A DNA stretch of 64,000 nucleotides from assembly GCA_019638795.1 (NCBI GenBank), contig JAHBTB010000003.1, forward strand, positions 112,295 to 176,294, written 5' to 3'. Positions 18,392 to 26,731 of the stretch are shown piece by piece. The position numbers and the translations under genes are program-made. This stretch comes from Fimbriimonadaceae bacterium. GTDB lineage: Bacteria; Armatimonadota; Fimbriimonadia; Fimbriimonadales; Fimbriimonadaceae. Position 1 is the first letter of the stretch, and every line of letters begins with the position of its first letter. Under the pieces are notes generated by a model. The model had not been told where the DNA came from and did no database searches. It saw only the letters and a program-made list of their open reading frames with translations.

Positions 18392-18411
18392 TATTCCCTG
18401 TGCAAAATAGA
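18392..18411. promoter_or_regulatory. Candidate operator in the regulator/ABC divergent promoter region
   Basis: TATTCCCTGTGCAAAATAGA, overlapping a TAGAAT hexamer (18408-18413) that could be the -10 of the ABC operon. A close copy is at 13777-13794. The site lies 29-48 bases upstream of the regulator start, so binding would cover both promoters. Confidence 0.45.
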
Positions 18412-18475
18412 ATCTCAGGCTATCATACGGGAACCTCAAAATCGAGTATCACCCCGACAGGAGGCTTGCTGACCA

Positions 18476-19834
18476 ATGCTAAGGGCAATCACCGTCGCCG
18501 CACTCGCCCTGCTCGTCTTCCGGCTCGTCATGCCGGAGCGGGCCGCGCCTAAACATGACGCCTCGTCCCCCGTCGAGGTGGAGATGTGCGTCTGGGGCAT
18601 GCCTTTCGAAAACGACCTCTACACCAAGGTCTACATCCCCGAGTTTGAGCGGCAGAACCCCGGCATCAAGGTTCGGTTCCACCACTTCGAAGACTATCCC
18701 AACCGCGTCTTGCTGTCCTACGCCGGAGGGATTTCACCCGACGTGATCCGCGAGAACACCGCGGGCAACATGCCCTGGATCCGGCGCGGGCTCGACCTGC
18801 CCCTGAACAAGTACATCGACGGCCCCGATGGGATCGACCGGAAAGACTTCATCCCGATCCTGTGGGACGCCCTCCAGTACGACGGCGAGACCTACGGTGT
18901 CCCCCAGGACATCAACATCCTCGGCCTCTTCTATAACAAAGACCTCTTTGACAAGGCCGGGATGGCGTACCCCGACGAGAACTGGACGTGGGACGATCTC
19001 AGCAAGGCCGCCGAAAAGCTGACCAAAGACACGGACGGCGACGGGCATCCCGAGATCATCGGCCTGAACATGGGCTGGAACGACGCCACCTTCCAACCAT
19101 TTGTCTTCCAGGCCGGAGGCAAGATCTGGTCCGACGACGGCGAGAAGGTCGTCATCGACAGCCCTGAAGCGGCAGGCGCCCTCAAGTTCTACAAGAGTCT
19201 GATGCACTCCTACACCCTCAGCCAGTCGAGCGACCAGCGCGGCGGCCTCGGCCCTGACAAGTTTTTTGAGGCCGGCAAGGTCGCCCTCTTCATCGACGGC
19301 AGTTGGCGGACTCCGTCACTCAAGAAGAACGCGCCGAACCTCCGGTTTGGCGTCGCCCCGCTTCCCCGCGGCAAATACCCCATGTCGGTCAGCGGCTCCT
19401 GCTTCTGGGGGATCAGCGCCCAGACAAAGCACCCCGACGAGGCTTGGAAGTTGGTCAAGTTCCTGAGCAGCAAGGAAGCCCTGATCGAGTATTGGCGCTA
19501 TCTGTGGGTCGCGCCGCCGGCCCGCTGGTCGGCCCTTCGCTCCCCCGAGTTCCGTGACGTGACCGGCGCCAAGGGGATCATTCCCGGCATCGACAGCCAG
19601 GAAGAGTTCGACGAGAAGTGCGGGTGGATACCGACCGTGCTGCAGAACAACTGGACCACGATCAAGCAGTCCAGCCAGCACTCCGACGTCCTCGGGATGT
19701 TCCTCCGCGAGGCGGTGGACCGCGTCCTCCTGCAAAACGCCGACCCGATGGAGTCGCTCAAGGACGCGGCACGCCGGGCGAACCAGCAGATCGCCGAGTC
19801 CAAGCGGGTTGAGAAGATGAGGGTGGGACCCTGA
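18476..19834 (+). CDS. Sugar ABC transporter, extracellular substrate-binding protein (family 1)
   Basis: About 452 residues. An N-terminal hydrophobic leader (MLRAITVAALALLVFRLVMP) has no lipobox Cys, so it is either membrane-anchored or released. The mature part has family-1 landmarks: VYIPEFERQNPGIKVRFHHF, GISPDVIRENT, LPLNKYIDG, YGVPQDINILGLFYNKDLFD, a glycine-rich GGLGPDKFFEAGKVALFIDG and SVSGSCFWGISAQTKHPDEAW. An AGGAGG about eleven bases upstream supports the ATG. It is the first gene of an operon with two permeases, with overlap at 19834. Likely substrate: an oligosaccharide released by enzymes of this locus. Confidence 0.92.
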   Translation: MLRAITVAALALLVFRLVMPERAAPKHDASSPVEVEMCVWGMPFENDLYTKVYIPEFERQNPGIKVRFHHFEDYPNRVLLSYAGGISPDVIRENTAGNMPWIRRGLDLPLNKYIDGPDGIDRKDFIPILWDALQYDGETYGVPQDINILGLFYNKDLFDKAGMAYPDENWTWDDLSKAAEKLTKDTDGDGHPEIIGLNMGWNDATFQPFVFQAGGKIWSDDGEKVVIDSPEAAGALKFYKSLMHSYTLSQSSDQRGGLGPDKFFEAGKVALFIDGSWRTPSLKKNAPNLRFGVAPLPRGKYPMSVSGSCFWGISAQTKHPDEAWKLVKFLSSKEALIEYWRYLWVAPPARWSALRSPEFRDVTGAKGIIPGIDSQEEFDEKCGWIPTVLQNNWTTIKQSSQHSDVLGMFLREAVDRVLLQNADPMESLKDAARRANQQIAESKRVEKMRVGP

Positions 19835-20715
19835 TGAAACCGAGACGCTCCAAAGACAACTGGGGGTGGGAGTTCATCGCGCCCGCCCTGCTCCTCATCA
19901 CCTTGTTCGTCATTGTGCCGTGCGCCTGGGGGATCGGCCTCAGCTTCACCGCCTTCGACGGGATCAGCAAGCCGTACTTCGTCGGGTTTGAGAACTACGC
20001 CCGCCTGAAGGACGACCCGCTGGTGTGGACCACCCTCACCAACACGGCGGTTTTTGTCCTCTTCACCTTACCGACCGGCCTGGCCCTGTCACTCGCCGTC
20101 GCGATGGCCCTGGACCAGAAGTGGTTCCGGGGCCGGTCGGCGATGCGGGCGATGTACTTCTTGCCCAACGTGACCAGCCTGGCCGCCGTCGCCTTCGTCT
20201 GGCAATGGCTGCTCAATCCCGAGTTCGGCTTGTTCAATGCCCTTCTTCGATCGTTCGGACTTCCCACCCCGGGCTGGCTAGGAGACCCCAACCTCGCGAT
20301 GCCGACCGTCGCCGCCGTCAGCGTGTGGCACGGGCTGGGCTTCAGTGTCCTCATTTACATCTCCGGGCTCAAGTCGATCCCCGACGAAGTCTTGGAGGCG
20401 GCCAAGATCGACGGCGCGAGTTTCTGGCAGAGCTTCCGCCACGTCACCTGGCCCTTGCTCACCCCGACCACCATGTTCCTCACGATCATGGGTGTCATCG
20501 GAGGCTTCCAAGTCTTCCAAAGCGTGTACATCATGACCGGCGGCGGACCGCTCGATAAGACCAGGGTTTATCTGTTCTACTTGTGGCAAACTGCGTTCCA
20601 AAGTTTAGACTTTGGTTATGCGTCAGCGATGGCCGTCCTCCTCTTCGCCATCGTCCTTGTCTTGACAGTCCTCCAACGGCAATACTACAACCGGAGGTTG
20701 CAGACATGGCAGTGA
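19834..20715 (+). CDS. Sugar ABC transporter permease (MalF/UgpA type)
   Basis: About 293 residues with six membrane spans and the cytoplasmic coupling loop EAAKIDGASFWQSFRHVTWPLL, the EAA-x3-G motif that docks on the ATPase. The N-terminus (WEFIAPALLLITLFVIVPCAW) and the C-terminal FAIVLVLTVLQRQYYNRR are typical of MalF-like CUT1 permeases. It overlaps the binding-protein gene by one base and the next permease by 10 bp. No ATPase gene follows. Confidence 0.94.
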   Translation: MKPRRSKDNWGWEFIAPALLLITLFVIVPCAWGIGLSFTAFDGISKPYFVGFENYARLKDDPLVWTTLTNTAVFVLFTLPTGLALSLAVAMALDQKWFRGRSAMRAMYFLPNVTSLAAVAFVWQWLLNPEFGLFNALLRSFGLPTPGWLGDPNLAMPTVAAVSVWHGLGFSVLIYISGLKSIPDEVLEAAKIDGASFWQSFRHVTWPLLTPTTMFLTIMGVIGGFQVFQSVYIMTGGGPLDKTRVYLFYLWQTAFQSLDFGYASAMAVLLFAIVLVLTVLQRQYYNRRLQTWQ

Positions 20716-21542
20716 AGCCGCTCACGCGGATTGTCCGGGGGTCGGTGTGGACCATCGTCACGTTGGTGGGCCTGGCCATGCTCGTGCCGTTCCTGTGGAT
20801 GGTCCTCACCTCCCTGCGCACCGACGCCGACGCCTTCGCTTTCCCGCCGAAGTTCTTGCCCCTGCCCCTGCGGTTCGAAAACTACGTGGCGGCGTGGAAA
20901 ATCGCGCCGTTTGCCCGGTTCTTCTTCAACAGCATCGTCGTCAGCGTGACGATCACCGTCGGCAGCCTGCTCATTAACTCCATGGCGGCGTTCGGTTTTG
21001 CCAAGTATGATTTCAAGGGCCGGAACGTCTTGTTCCTCGGGCTTCTCGCCACCCTGATGATCCCGTTCCAAGTGAACATGATCCCGACCTTCTTGTTGCT
21101 CAAGCAATTGCGATGGTTGGACAGTTTCCCTGGCCTGATCGTCCCCGGCCTGGCCGGTGCGTTCGGCATCTTCTTCCTCCGCCAGTACATGATCACGATC
21201 CCGGACGACTATCTCGACGCCGCCCGCATCGACGGGGCCAGCGAGTACCGGATCTATGCCCGGATCATCATGCCCTTGGCTAAACCCGCCGTCGCGACGT
21301 TGGCGCTCTTCACGTTCCTTGGTGCGTGGAACGACTTCCTCGGCCCCTTGATCGTCGTCAAGAGCGACGAGATGCGCACCTTGCCCCTCGCGATCTCCGC
21401 CCTCTCTGCCGGCCACTACGTGATGAGTTGGCCCTTGCTGATGGCGGGGGCGACCTTTGTCGTCGTGCCGGTGCTGATCGTCTACCTCTTCAGCCAGCGC
21501 TACGTCGTCGAAGGCATCGCGCTCGGGGGGCTCAAAGGTTGA
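20706..21542 (+). CDS. Sugar ABC transporter permease (MalG/UgpE type)
   Basis: About 278 residues with six membrane spans. It has the CUT1 EAA-type loop DAARIDGASEYRIYARIIMPLA and a C-terminus ending FSQRYVVEGIALGGLKG, the classical MalG/UgpE ending. The ATG at 20706 is chosen because it gives the usual N-terminus (VWTIVTLVGLAMLVPFLWMVL). The open frame extends further upstream but that part is inside the previous gene. The gene overlaps both neighbours. Energising would require a shared MsmK/UgpC-like ATPase encoded elsewhere. Confidence 0.94.
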   Translation: MAVKPLTRIVRGSVWTIVTLVGLAMLVPFLWMVLTSLRTDADAFAFPPKFLPLPLRFENYVAAWKIAPFARFFFNSIVVSVTITVGSLLINSMAAFGFAKYDFKGRNVLFLGLLATLMIPFQVNMIPTFLLLKQLRWLDSFPGLIVPGLAGAFGIFFLRQYMITIPDDYLDAARIDGASEYRIYARIIMPLAKPAVATLALFTFLGAWNDFLGPLIVVKSDEMRTLPLAISALSAGHYVMSWPLLMAGATFVVVPVLIVYLFSQRYVVEGIALGGLKG

Positions 21543-23785
21543 GCCTGTCCCTGTCGTTTCTCCTCGCTCTGACCGGGGCCGTGTCGGCCCGCGGTCCGGT
21601 GGTCCATCGCGTGCAGCAAAGCCTCCATTCCCAAGAGACCGCCGTCGGCCACGGCGTGTCCCTCGTCATCAAGAGTTCCGCCCCACTCCCGAAGGTGACG
21701 CACAGTCGCACGGAGACGACCCTCGACTTTGTCGACCAATTGCCGGAGAAGGGTTCGGGGCCTGGGGCGGTGTGGCGCTTGCGGCACAACATCCAGTCCC
21801 CGACGTCGATTTGGCTTCCCCACGTCTCGCCCTACGGCGACACCGTCATCGGGGACCACTCCTTGCGCTCCCCGGTCGTCCTGCTCGCCGACGGTGGCCG
21901 GGTCATGGCCCTTGTCATCGACAAAGACGACATTGAAGCGGCCCACCGCCACGGCTGGATGGTCTGGCTGGACTACGACCACCCCGCCCACACCGTCAGC
22001 GTCGCGGCCGGTGCGTACAAGGTCGATAAGTTCCACGTCGCCTACGTGCCGACCGACGTGCAGTACACGGGGCAGAAGGCACGGGTGCGTGTCCACGTCT
22101 TGACCAGCGACAGCCCGGAGGACCTTGCCAACCCATACGGCTTTGCCTCACGTGAGCTTTGGCGACGGTGGGGACGGAGCGGCTACCTCAAGGGAGGCAG
22201 CCAACGCGCCACCTTTCTGACCTACTCCGGCCATGTCGCGAACTGGGCGTTCGCCCATGAGCCCAAGGGCTGGGGAGACACGGTATGGCAAGAGTTCACC
22301 GTCGACGGGAGGCCCTGCGGCGCGCCCGCGTTCATCGTCGACGTCGCCCAGCACCCCAGCGTCCCGATGGACCAGAGGAAATGGCGCGAGCAACGCTCGG
22401 TGTGGAACCAAGCTTGGTTCTCAAACCAGCGGACGGCCAACGGCCTTCTGCGATATGCCCGGCGCACCGGGTCGGGGGATCTAGAGCGTCGGGCCAAACT
22501 GATGACCAACCTGGCCTTGGCCGCCCCGCAGACCGACGGCCTCTTCCCCGCCGTCTACACGACCGGGAACGGCCAGTGGTACCAGCTCTACAAGGACACG
22601 GTGGGTTGGGACAAGGCCCGGTGGACGAATTCCGACCGCCGGCCGCCCGGTGTTTCGGAGAAGGCCGTCCACATCCTTGACGCCGCCTTCACCGCCCGTC
22701 TCCTTCTGGAATGGGCCGACATGAATCCTGGGTCGGCGGACGCCGACACTTACGTGGCCAAGTTCGCCGACCGCCTGTGCAAGCTCCAGGCCGCCGACGG
22801 GAGCTTCCCCGGCTGGGTCGAGCCCGACGGCTCAGTCTGCCCGGTGCTCAGGGCCGGGCCGGAATCGGCGATGGGCGCTTCCTTGCTCATCGACCTGGTC
22901 CGACGGCACCCCGACCGGGACGACTACCGCCAAGCGGCCCGACGTGCCCTCGACTACCTCGCCGACGGCCCCGTCAAGGAGAGTCGGTGGGAGGACTTCG
23001 AGACCTACTTCTCGTGCAGCCGTTGGGGTGACGACCTGATCGGCAAGCGCATCGCCCGCAACGGTGTCTATAAGTCCAACACCCTCTCGATCTTCTGGTG
23101 CGCCGAGGCGTTCCTGAAGGCCGACGAAGTGTTTGGCCAAGGTAAGTACCTGGCCCTGGGCCGTCGGTGCCTCGACGAGCTCAGCCTGTACCAACAGGTT
23201 TGGGAGCCGTCCAACATCCCCGCCCCGACCCACGGCGGCTTTGGCGTGATGAACGCCGACGGTGAATGGGACGACGCCCGCCAGAGCCTCTTCGCTCCTC
23301 TCTACCTCGACTATTACCGGAGGACGGGCCACCCCGAGTACTTCGAGCGGGGCGTCTCCGCCCTCCGCGCCTCCTTTGCGATGATGTATTGCCCGGAGAA
23401 CAAGGAGGTCAAGGCGGCTTACGAGGCCAAGTACCCCTTCTTTGGCCCGGAAAGCTACGGCTTCATGATGGAGAACATCGCCCACGGTGGCCCCGGGCCG
23501 GCGGTCGACCAGATCGGCCCGTTCAACATCTATTCGTGGGGCAACGGCGCGGCCTTGGCCGCGGCCGCCACCGTCTTCGATGGCTACGGTGACGCCTATG
23601 TCGACGTCAGCCGCCGGGAGGCCTTCGGGATCGACGGGCTGACCGCCCAAGTCGACGGGGACGAGGTCGTCCTCTCCGACCGCTACGACCGGGCCGAGGC
23701 GGTCGTCGTCTCCTCCACGGGCAAGCGGAACAAGGTCACGCTCACCGACCACAAGGGCCGCGTCTCCTTGGCTCGCCTCAAGTAG
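21539..23785 (+). CDS. Secreted protein with probable (alpha/alpha)6-toroid domain, unassigned family
   Basis: About 748 residues from a TTG start at 21539. The start shares TTGA with the permease stop and has a GGGGGG eight bases before it, so it is translationally coupled to the ABC operon. It begins with a signal peptide (SLSLSFLLALTGAVSARG). The first half is beta-rich, from residue 40 to about 270. The second half has repeated helical hairpins typical of six-hairpin glycosidases, with aromatic stretches such as NGQWYQLYKDTVGWDKARW, DFETYFSCSRWGDD and SIFWCAEAFLKADEVF. No family could be named with certainty. Position as the last gene of a sugar-import operon suggests a polysaccharide or oligosaccharide-cleaving enzyme. 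Confidence 0.75.
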   Translation: MSLSLSFLLALTGAVSARGPVVHRVQQSLHSQETAVGHGVSLVIKSSAPLPKVTHSRTETTLDFVDQLPEKGSGPGAVWRLRHNIQSPTSIWLPHVSPYGDTVIGDHSLRSPVVLLADGGRVMALVIDKDDIEAAHRHGWMVWLDYDHPAHTVSVAAGAYKVDKFHVAYVPTDVQYTGQKARVRVHVLTSDSPEDLANPYGFASRELWRRWGRSGYLKGGSQRATFLTYSGHVANWAFAHEPKGWGDTVWQEFTVDGRPCGAPAFIVDVAQHPSVPMDQRKWREQRSVWNQAWFSNQRTANGLLRYARRTGSGDLERRAKLMTNLALAAPQTDGLFPAVYTTGNGQWYQLYKDTVGWDKARWTNSDRRPPGVSEKAVHILDAAFTARLLLEWADMNPGSADADTYVAKFADRLCKLQAADGSFPGWVEPDGSVCPVLRAGPESAMGASLLIDLVRRHPDRDDYRQAARRALDYLADGPVKESRWEDFETYFSCSRWGDDLIGKRIARNGVYKSNTLSIFWCAEAFLKADEVFGQGKYLALGRRCLDELSLYQQVWEPSNIPAPTHGGFGVMNADGEWDDARQSLFAPLYLDYYRRTGHPEYFERGVSALRASFAMMYCPENKEVKAAYEAKYPFFGPESYGFMMENIAHGGPGPAVDQIGPFNIYSWGNGAALAAAATVFDGYGDAYVDVSRREAFGIDGLTAQVDGDEVVLSDRYDRAEAVVVSSTGKRNKVTLTDHKGRVSLARLK

Positions 23786-23848
23786 GCGCCGGGCCCCGAC
23801 GGACCGGACCTTGACACGGCCTTGATACAGGGCTTGGGCCGGTCCATG

Positions 23849-23854
23849 TATATT
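23849..23854 (+). promoter_or_regulatory. Candidate -10 (TATATT), leaderless start of the methyltransferase
   Basis: Six bases before the ATG at 23861. Possible upstream TTGACA at 23811 and TTGATA at 23822 are not at ideal spacing. Confidence 0.4.
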
Positions 23855-23860
23855 TCTGGC

Positions 23861-24658
23861 ATGTCCGATGACCCCTTTGCCGCTTTCAAAGCCGCACAGC
23901 GGGAGGTCTGGGCTCTGTTCGTCCCGGTCGAGACGTTCACGACCCCGCCTGCCGCCGCCCTAGTCCGTCATGCGGGGATCAAAGCCGGAGACCGTGTCCT
24001 GGACGTTTGTTGCGGCACCGGTGTCGTGACGGTCACGGCAGCACGCAAAGGTGCGCGTGCCAAGGGTTTGGACCTCTGCCCGCCATTGCTCGAAAGGGCG
24101 CGTTGGAACGCCCGCATGGCCGAAGTCGACATTGAGTTCATCGAAGGAGATGTGGAGGCGTTGCCGTTTGATGACGGCCAGTTCGACATCGTGACCAGCC
24201 AATTTGGCCACATTTTCGCGCCACGCCCTGCCTTGGCGGTGTCGGAGATGCTCCGGGTCTTGCGGCCTGGAGGCACGGTCGCGTTTTCCACTTGGCCGCC
24301 CGAAATGGTCATGGGCCGCATGTTCCAGCTCGTCGGACGCTACTCGCCGCCGATGGAAGGCGTGCCCCACCCGGCCCAGTGGGGCTCCGCCGAGACCGTC
24401 CGTGAGCGGCTGGGTGCGGCCGTCAAGGACATTGTGTTTGAGCGCGAACTGACGACGACCCCGGCATTGAGCCCCCAACACTTCCGCCACTTCATGGAGG
24501 TGACCGCCGCACCCTTGATCAAGATCGTCGCGAGCACGCAGGACGATCCGGCCCGCTTGGCGGAGTTCCGGGCTGAACTCGACGCCCTGCTCGCGGAGTA
24601 CATCCAGGACAACCAACTCCGCCAGCATTACCTGGTCACCCGCGCGACCAAGGCCTGA
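23861..24658 (+). CDS. Class I SAM-dependent methyltransferase (UbiE-like)
   Basis: About 265 residues with a Rossmann methyltransferase core: motif I VLDVCCGTGVVTVTAA, an acidic D after strand 2 (GLDLCPPLLERA), EGDVEALPFDDGQFDIVTSQFG (motifs II-IV) and LRVLRPGGTVAFSTW. This matches the Methyltransf_11/UbiE group; the acceptor is unknown. Two further in-frame ATGs lie upstream, at 23822 and 23846. The ATG at 23861 is preferred because the -10-like hexamer would give a leaderless mRNA starting there. Confidence 0.85.
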   Translation: MSDDPFAAFKAAQREVWALFVPVETFTTPPAAALVRHAGIKAGDRVLDVCCGTGVVTVTAARKGARAKGLDLCPPLLERARWNARMAEVDIEFIEGDVEALPFDDGQFDIVTSQFGHIFAPRPALAVSEMLRVLRPGGTVAFSTWPPEMVMGRMFQLVGRYSPPMEGVPHPAQWGSAETVRERLGAAVKDIVFERELTTTPALSPQHFRHFMEVTAAPLIKIVASTQDDPARLAEFRAELDALLAEYIQDNQLRQHYLVTRATKA

Positions 24659-24691
24659 CTTGGCCCGTCCCGCCGCCCTCCCTGAGGACGG

Positions 24692-24697
24692 TAGGAT
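24692..24697 (+). promoter_or_regulatory. Candidate -10 (TAGGAT), leaderless start of the DinB-like gene
   Basis: Five bases before the ATG at 24703; no ribosome-binding site. Confidence 0.4.
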
Positions 24698-24702
24698 GGG
24701 CC

Positions 24703-25164
24703 ATGGACCTCACCCGTGCCGCCGTCGGCCCGCTCAAATCGGCCCTCAAGATCTTCCGTCAGGACCTTGAAGCCATTCCCGAATCGGCGTTCGCCCAGTC
24801 GTTCGGAGGCAAGAGCCGGACGGTGGCCGACATCGTCTACGAGGTCAATATGGTCAACGACGATGTCGCGAGGTGCCTTCGCGGCGAGCCGATGGTGGAC
24901 TGGCCCGAGGGCTGGCTGACCGCCCCCGACGGACTACGGGACAAGGCGTCTGCCCTCGCGTCGTTCGACGCCTCGTCAGCAGCGGTGATGGCCACGGTAA
25001 GCCCATTCACCGAGGCCGACTTGGAGACCAAGGTGACCACCGAGTACGGTGAGACCACCAAGTTCGAACGGTGTCGGTTCATGACCCTGCACCTTTGGTA
25101 TCACAGCGGCCAATTGAACTTCATCCAGACCCTGCTTGGCGACGACGCCAAGCACTGGGCCTGA
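24703..25164 (+). CDS. DinB-like (four-helix bundle) protein
   Basis: A 153-residue all-helical protein. It has the DinB/YfiT layout: an early helix (LKIFRQDLEAIPESAF), a His-poor middle with TVADIVYEVNMVNDDVARCL, and the C-terminal FMTLHLWYHSGQLNFIQTLLGD, where His (HLWYHSGQ) provides metal ligands. Some family members are bacillithiol or mycothiol-dependent transferases; activity here is unknown. It ends 12 bp from the convergent flagellar operon. Confidence 0.72.
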   Translation: MDLTRAAVGPLKSALKIFRQDLEAIPESAFAQSFGGKSRTVADIVYEVNMVNDDVARCLRGEPMVDWPEGWLTAPDGLRDKASALASFDASSAAVMATVSPFTEADLETKVTTEYGETTKFERCRFMTLHLWYHSGQLNFIQTLLGDDAKHWA

Positions 25165-25176
25165 GCCGTCCCGTGG

Positions 25177-25689
25177 TCAGAGGGCCTTGGACGGCGCCCC
25201 GGCGATCTTCGCCATCTCTTGGCTGAGTTTGGCCGCGGTGGCGGGGTCCAAGCCGGCGAGGAGCTCGGCCGCCTTCTCCGCTTCCATCCGGGTCAAGATC
25301 AGCGGAAGTTCGGCCTGGGGATACGCCTTGGCGATTTTCACAAGGTCAGCGGTCTCCATGTTGTTCCAGACCGAGGCGATCTTCTTGGCCCCCTTCACGG
25401 GATCAGGCGGCTCGACGGCAGCGACCGGCTTCTTGGCCGGAGCGTCCGGCTTCGTACCGGCCGGGTCGGCGGTGGTGGCGGCAGGCTTCGCCTCGGCCGT
25501 GTGCTCAGTCAAGGGCTTCGCCTTCGACGGCTCCTTGCCTTCTCCGTACGTGACCGGGGGGGTCTTGCCCTTTTTGGCGAGGAACGGCACCTTGCCCATC
25601 GCCGCCATCGCGGCGAAGCCACCCCCGCCAAGCACGAGCAGGCCCACCACGATCCCGATGACCAGACCCTTCCCCTTCTTTCCAGCCAT
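25177..25689 (-). CDS. MotE-like flagellar protein (MgtE N-terminal-like domain)
   Basis: A 170-residue protein anchored by one N-terminal helix (GLVIGIVVGLLVLGGGGFAAMAAM). A long Pro/Ala/Lys-rich linker (residues 45-105) follows, and then a C-terminal helical domain (WNNMETADLVKIAKAYPQ, ILTRMEAEKAAELLAGLDP) like the MgtE N-domain. This is the architecture of MotE/FliL-neighbour proteins that chaperone the flagellar stator component MotC or act at the motor. It is the last gene of the flagellar operon; its ATG overlaps the upstream stop by one base (TAATG). Confidence 0.75.
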   Translation of the reverse strand: MAGKKGKGLVIGIVVGLLVLGGGGFAAMAAMGKVPFLAKKGKTPPVTYGEGKEPSKAKPLTEHTAEAKPAATTADPAGTKPDAPAKKPVAAVEPPDPVKGAKKIASVWNNMETADLVKIAKAYPQAELPLILTRMEAEKAAELLAGLDPATAAKLSQEMAKIAGAPSKAL

Positions 25690-26315
25690 TAGAGCCCTCC
25701 GCCAGCCCGGATGCGCTCAGCGTAGCCAAGCACCTTGCGCACGTAGTCTTGGGTCTCGGGGATCTCCGGGATGCCCTTGGCCCTGGCCACCGCGCCAGGC
25801 CCCGCGTTGTAGGCGGCGAGGGCCAGCTTCACGTCACCAAACTGCTTGAGCATCTGGCTGAGGTACTTGGCCCCGCCTTCGAGGTTTTGGCGCGGGTCGA
25901 ACGGATCGTCGACACCCAGGGCCCGGGCCGTGGCCGGCATCAACTGGGCCAAGCCCATCGCCCCGGCCGAGCTGACGAGACGGGAGTTGAAGTCGCTTTC
26001 TTGCTGGACGAGACCCTGGAACAGGGCGGTGTCCACCCCGTACTTGGCCGCCGCCTCGCGGACCATGTCCAACAACGCGGCCCGGGCCGTGCTCGGCACC
26101 CTTCCCAGTCCAAACGCCATCGGGTCCATCGGGGCGAGAGACCCGCCTGGACCCGGCTTGATCTTGCCCGCGAGTGTAGCGGCGAAGCTGCCTGGACTCG
26201 CCGTCGGTTGCGGGCTGACGTCGGCCCCCAGCTTTCCCGAGATGCTCGCGATCTGGTTTTCGATCTCTTGGATGCGGGCCAGGACGCCCTCCGGACCCTT
26301 CATTTGGATCGTCAT
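25689..26315 (-). CDS. Lytic transglycosylase (SLT domain), flagellar
   Basis: About 208 residues. The C-terminal half is a soluble-lytic-transglycosylase domain: AAKYGVDTALFQGLVQQESDFNS with catalytic Glu, SSAGAMGLAQLMPATA, NLEGGAKYL and LALAAYNAGPGAVA. No signal peptide is visible, so it is probably exported by the flagellar type III apparatus, as FlgJ-type muramidases are. It would open peptidoglycan for the rod. The start at 26315 overlaps the fliJ stop by ATGA; an upstream in-frame start would lie inside fliJ. The N-terminal 90 residues (QEIENQIASISGKLG, then Pro/Gly-rich) may be the export and cap-interacting part. Confidence 0.88.
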   Translation of the reverse strand: MTIQMKGPEGVLARIQEIENQIASISGKLGADVSPQPTASPGSFAATLAGKIKPGPGGSLAPMDPMAFGLGRVPSTARAALLDMVREAAAKYGVDTALFQGLVQQESDFNSRLVSSAGAMGLAQLMPATARALGVDDPFDPRQNLEGGAKYLSQMLKQFGDVKLALAAYNAGPGAVARAKGIPEIPETQDYVRKVLGYAERIRAGGGL

Positions 26316-26731
26316 GCCACCCTCCTCATCGACACCCACTCGTCGAGTTCCTTTTGCTCCTCCCTCTCTTCGAACTTCTTCCAGTCGGCGGCAGCTTGCT
26401 CACGCAGGGTCTCTAGGGCGTGGGCTTCCTGACGGGCGGCCAACCAGGCCCGCCTCGCCTCTTCCTCCTCGTCCAAGAGGATCGCGACCAGCGCCTCGTG
26501 GGCCCGCTCTTGGTCGTCGAGGCGGTCAAGGTACCGCTCCAAGGCCTGGTGGTCAGCGAGGGTCAAGGGTTTGGACTCGAGCATGCCGGCGCGTTCAACC
26601 TGCACCGCCTCGATGTCGCGCTCGACGTCGATCCGTCGGCGCTGGGCGTCGGCCCATGCGTCTTTGGCCCACTTCTCCTGCAGGCGACGGTAGTCCAGTA
26701 GCTTCTGAAGCCGAAATCGGAATCTAGGCAT
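26312..26731 (-). CDS. fliJ: Flagellar export protein FliJ
   Basis: A 139-residue coiled-coil protein starting MPRFRFRLQKLLDYRRLQEK, the FliJ signature. It consists of two long heptad-rich helices with Ala/Glu/Arg bias (residues 10-65 and 70-130). FliJ is the stalk-like component joining the FliI ATPase ring to FlhA. It overlaps fliI by 8 bp and the lytic transglycosylase by 4 bp. Confidence 0.88.
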   Translation of the reverse strand: MPRFRFRLQKLLDYRRLQEKWAKDAWADAQRRRIDVERDIEAVQVERAGMLESKPLTLADHQALERYLDRLDDQERAHEALVAILLDEEEEARRAWLAARQEAHALETLREQAAADWKKFEEREEQKELDEWVSMRRVA

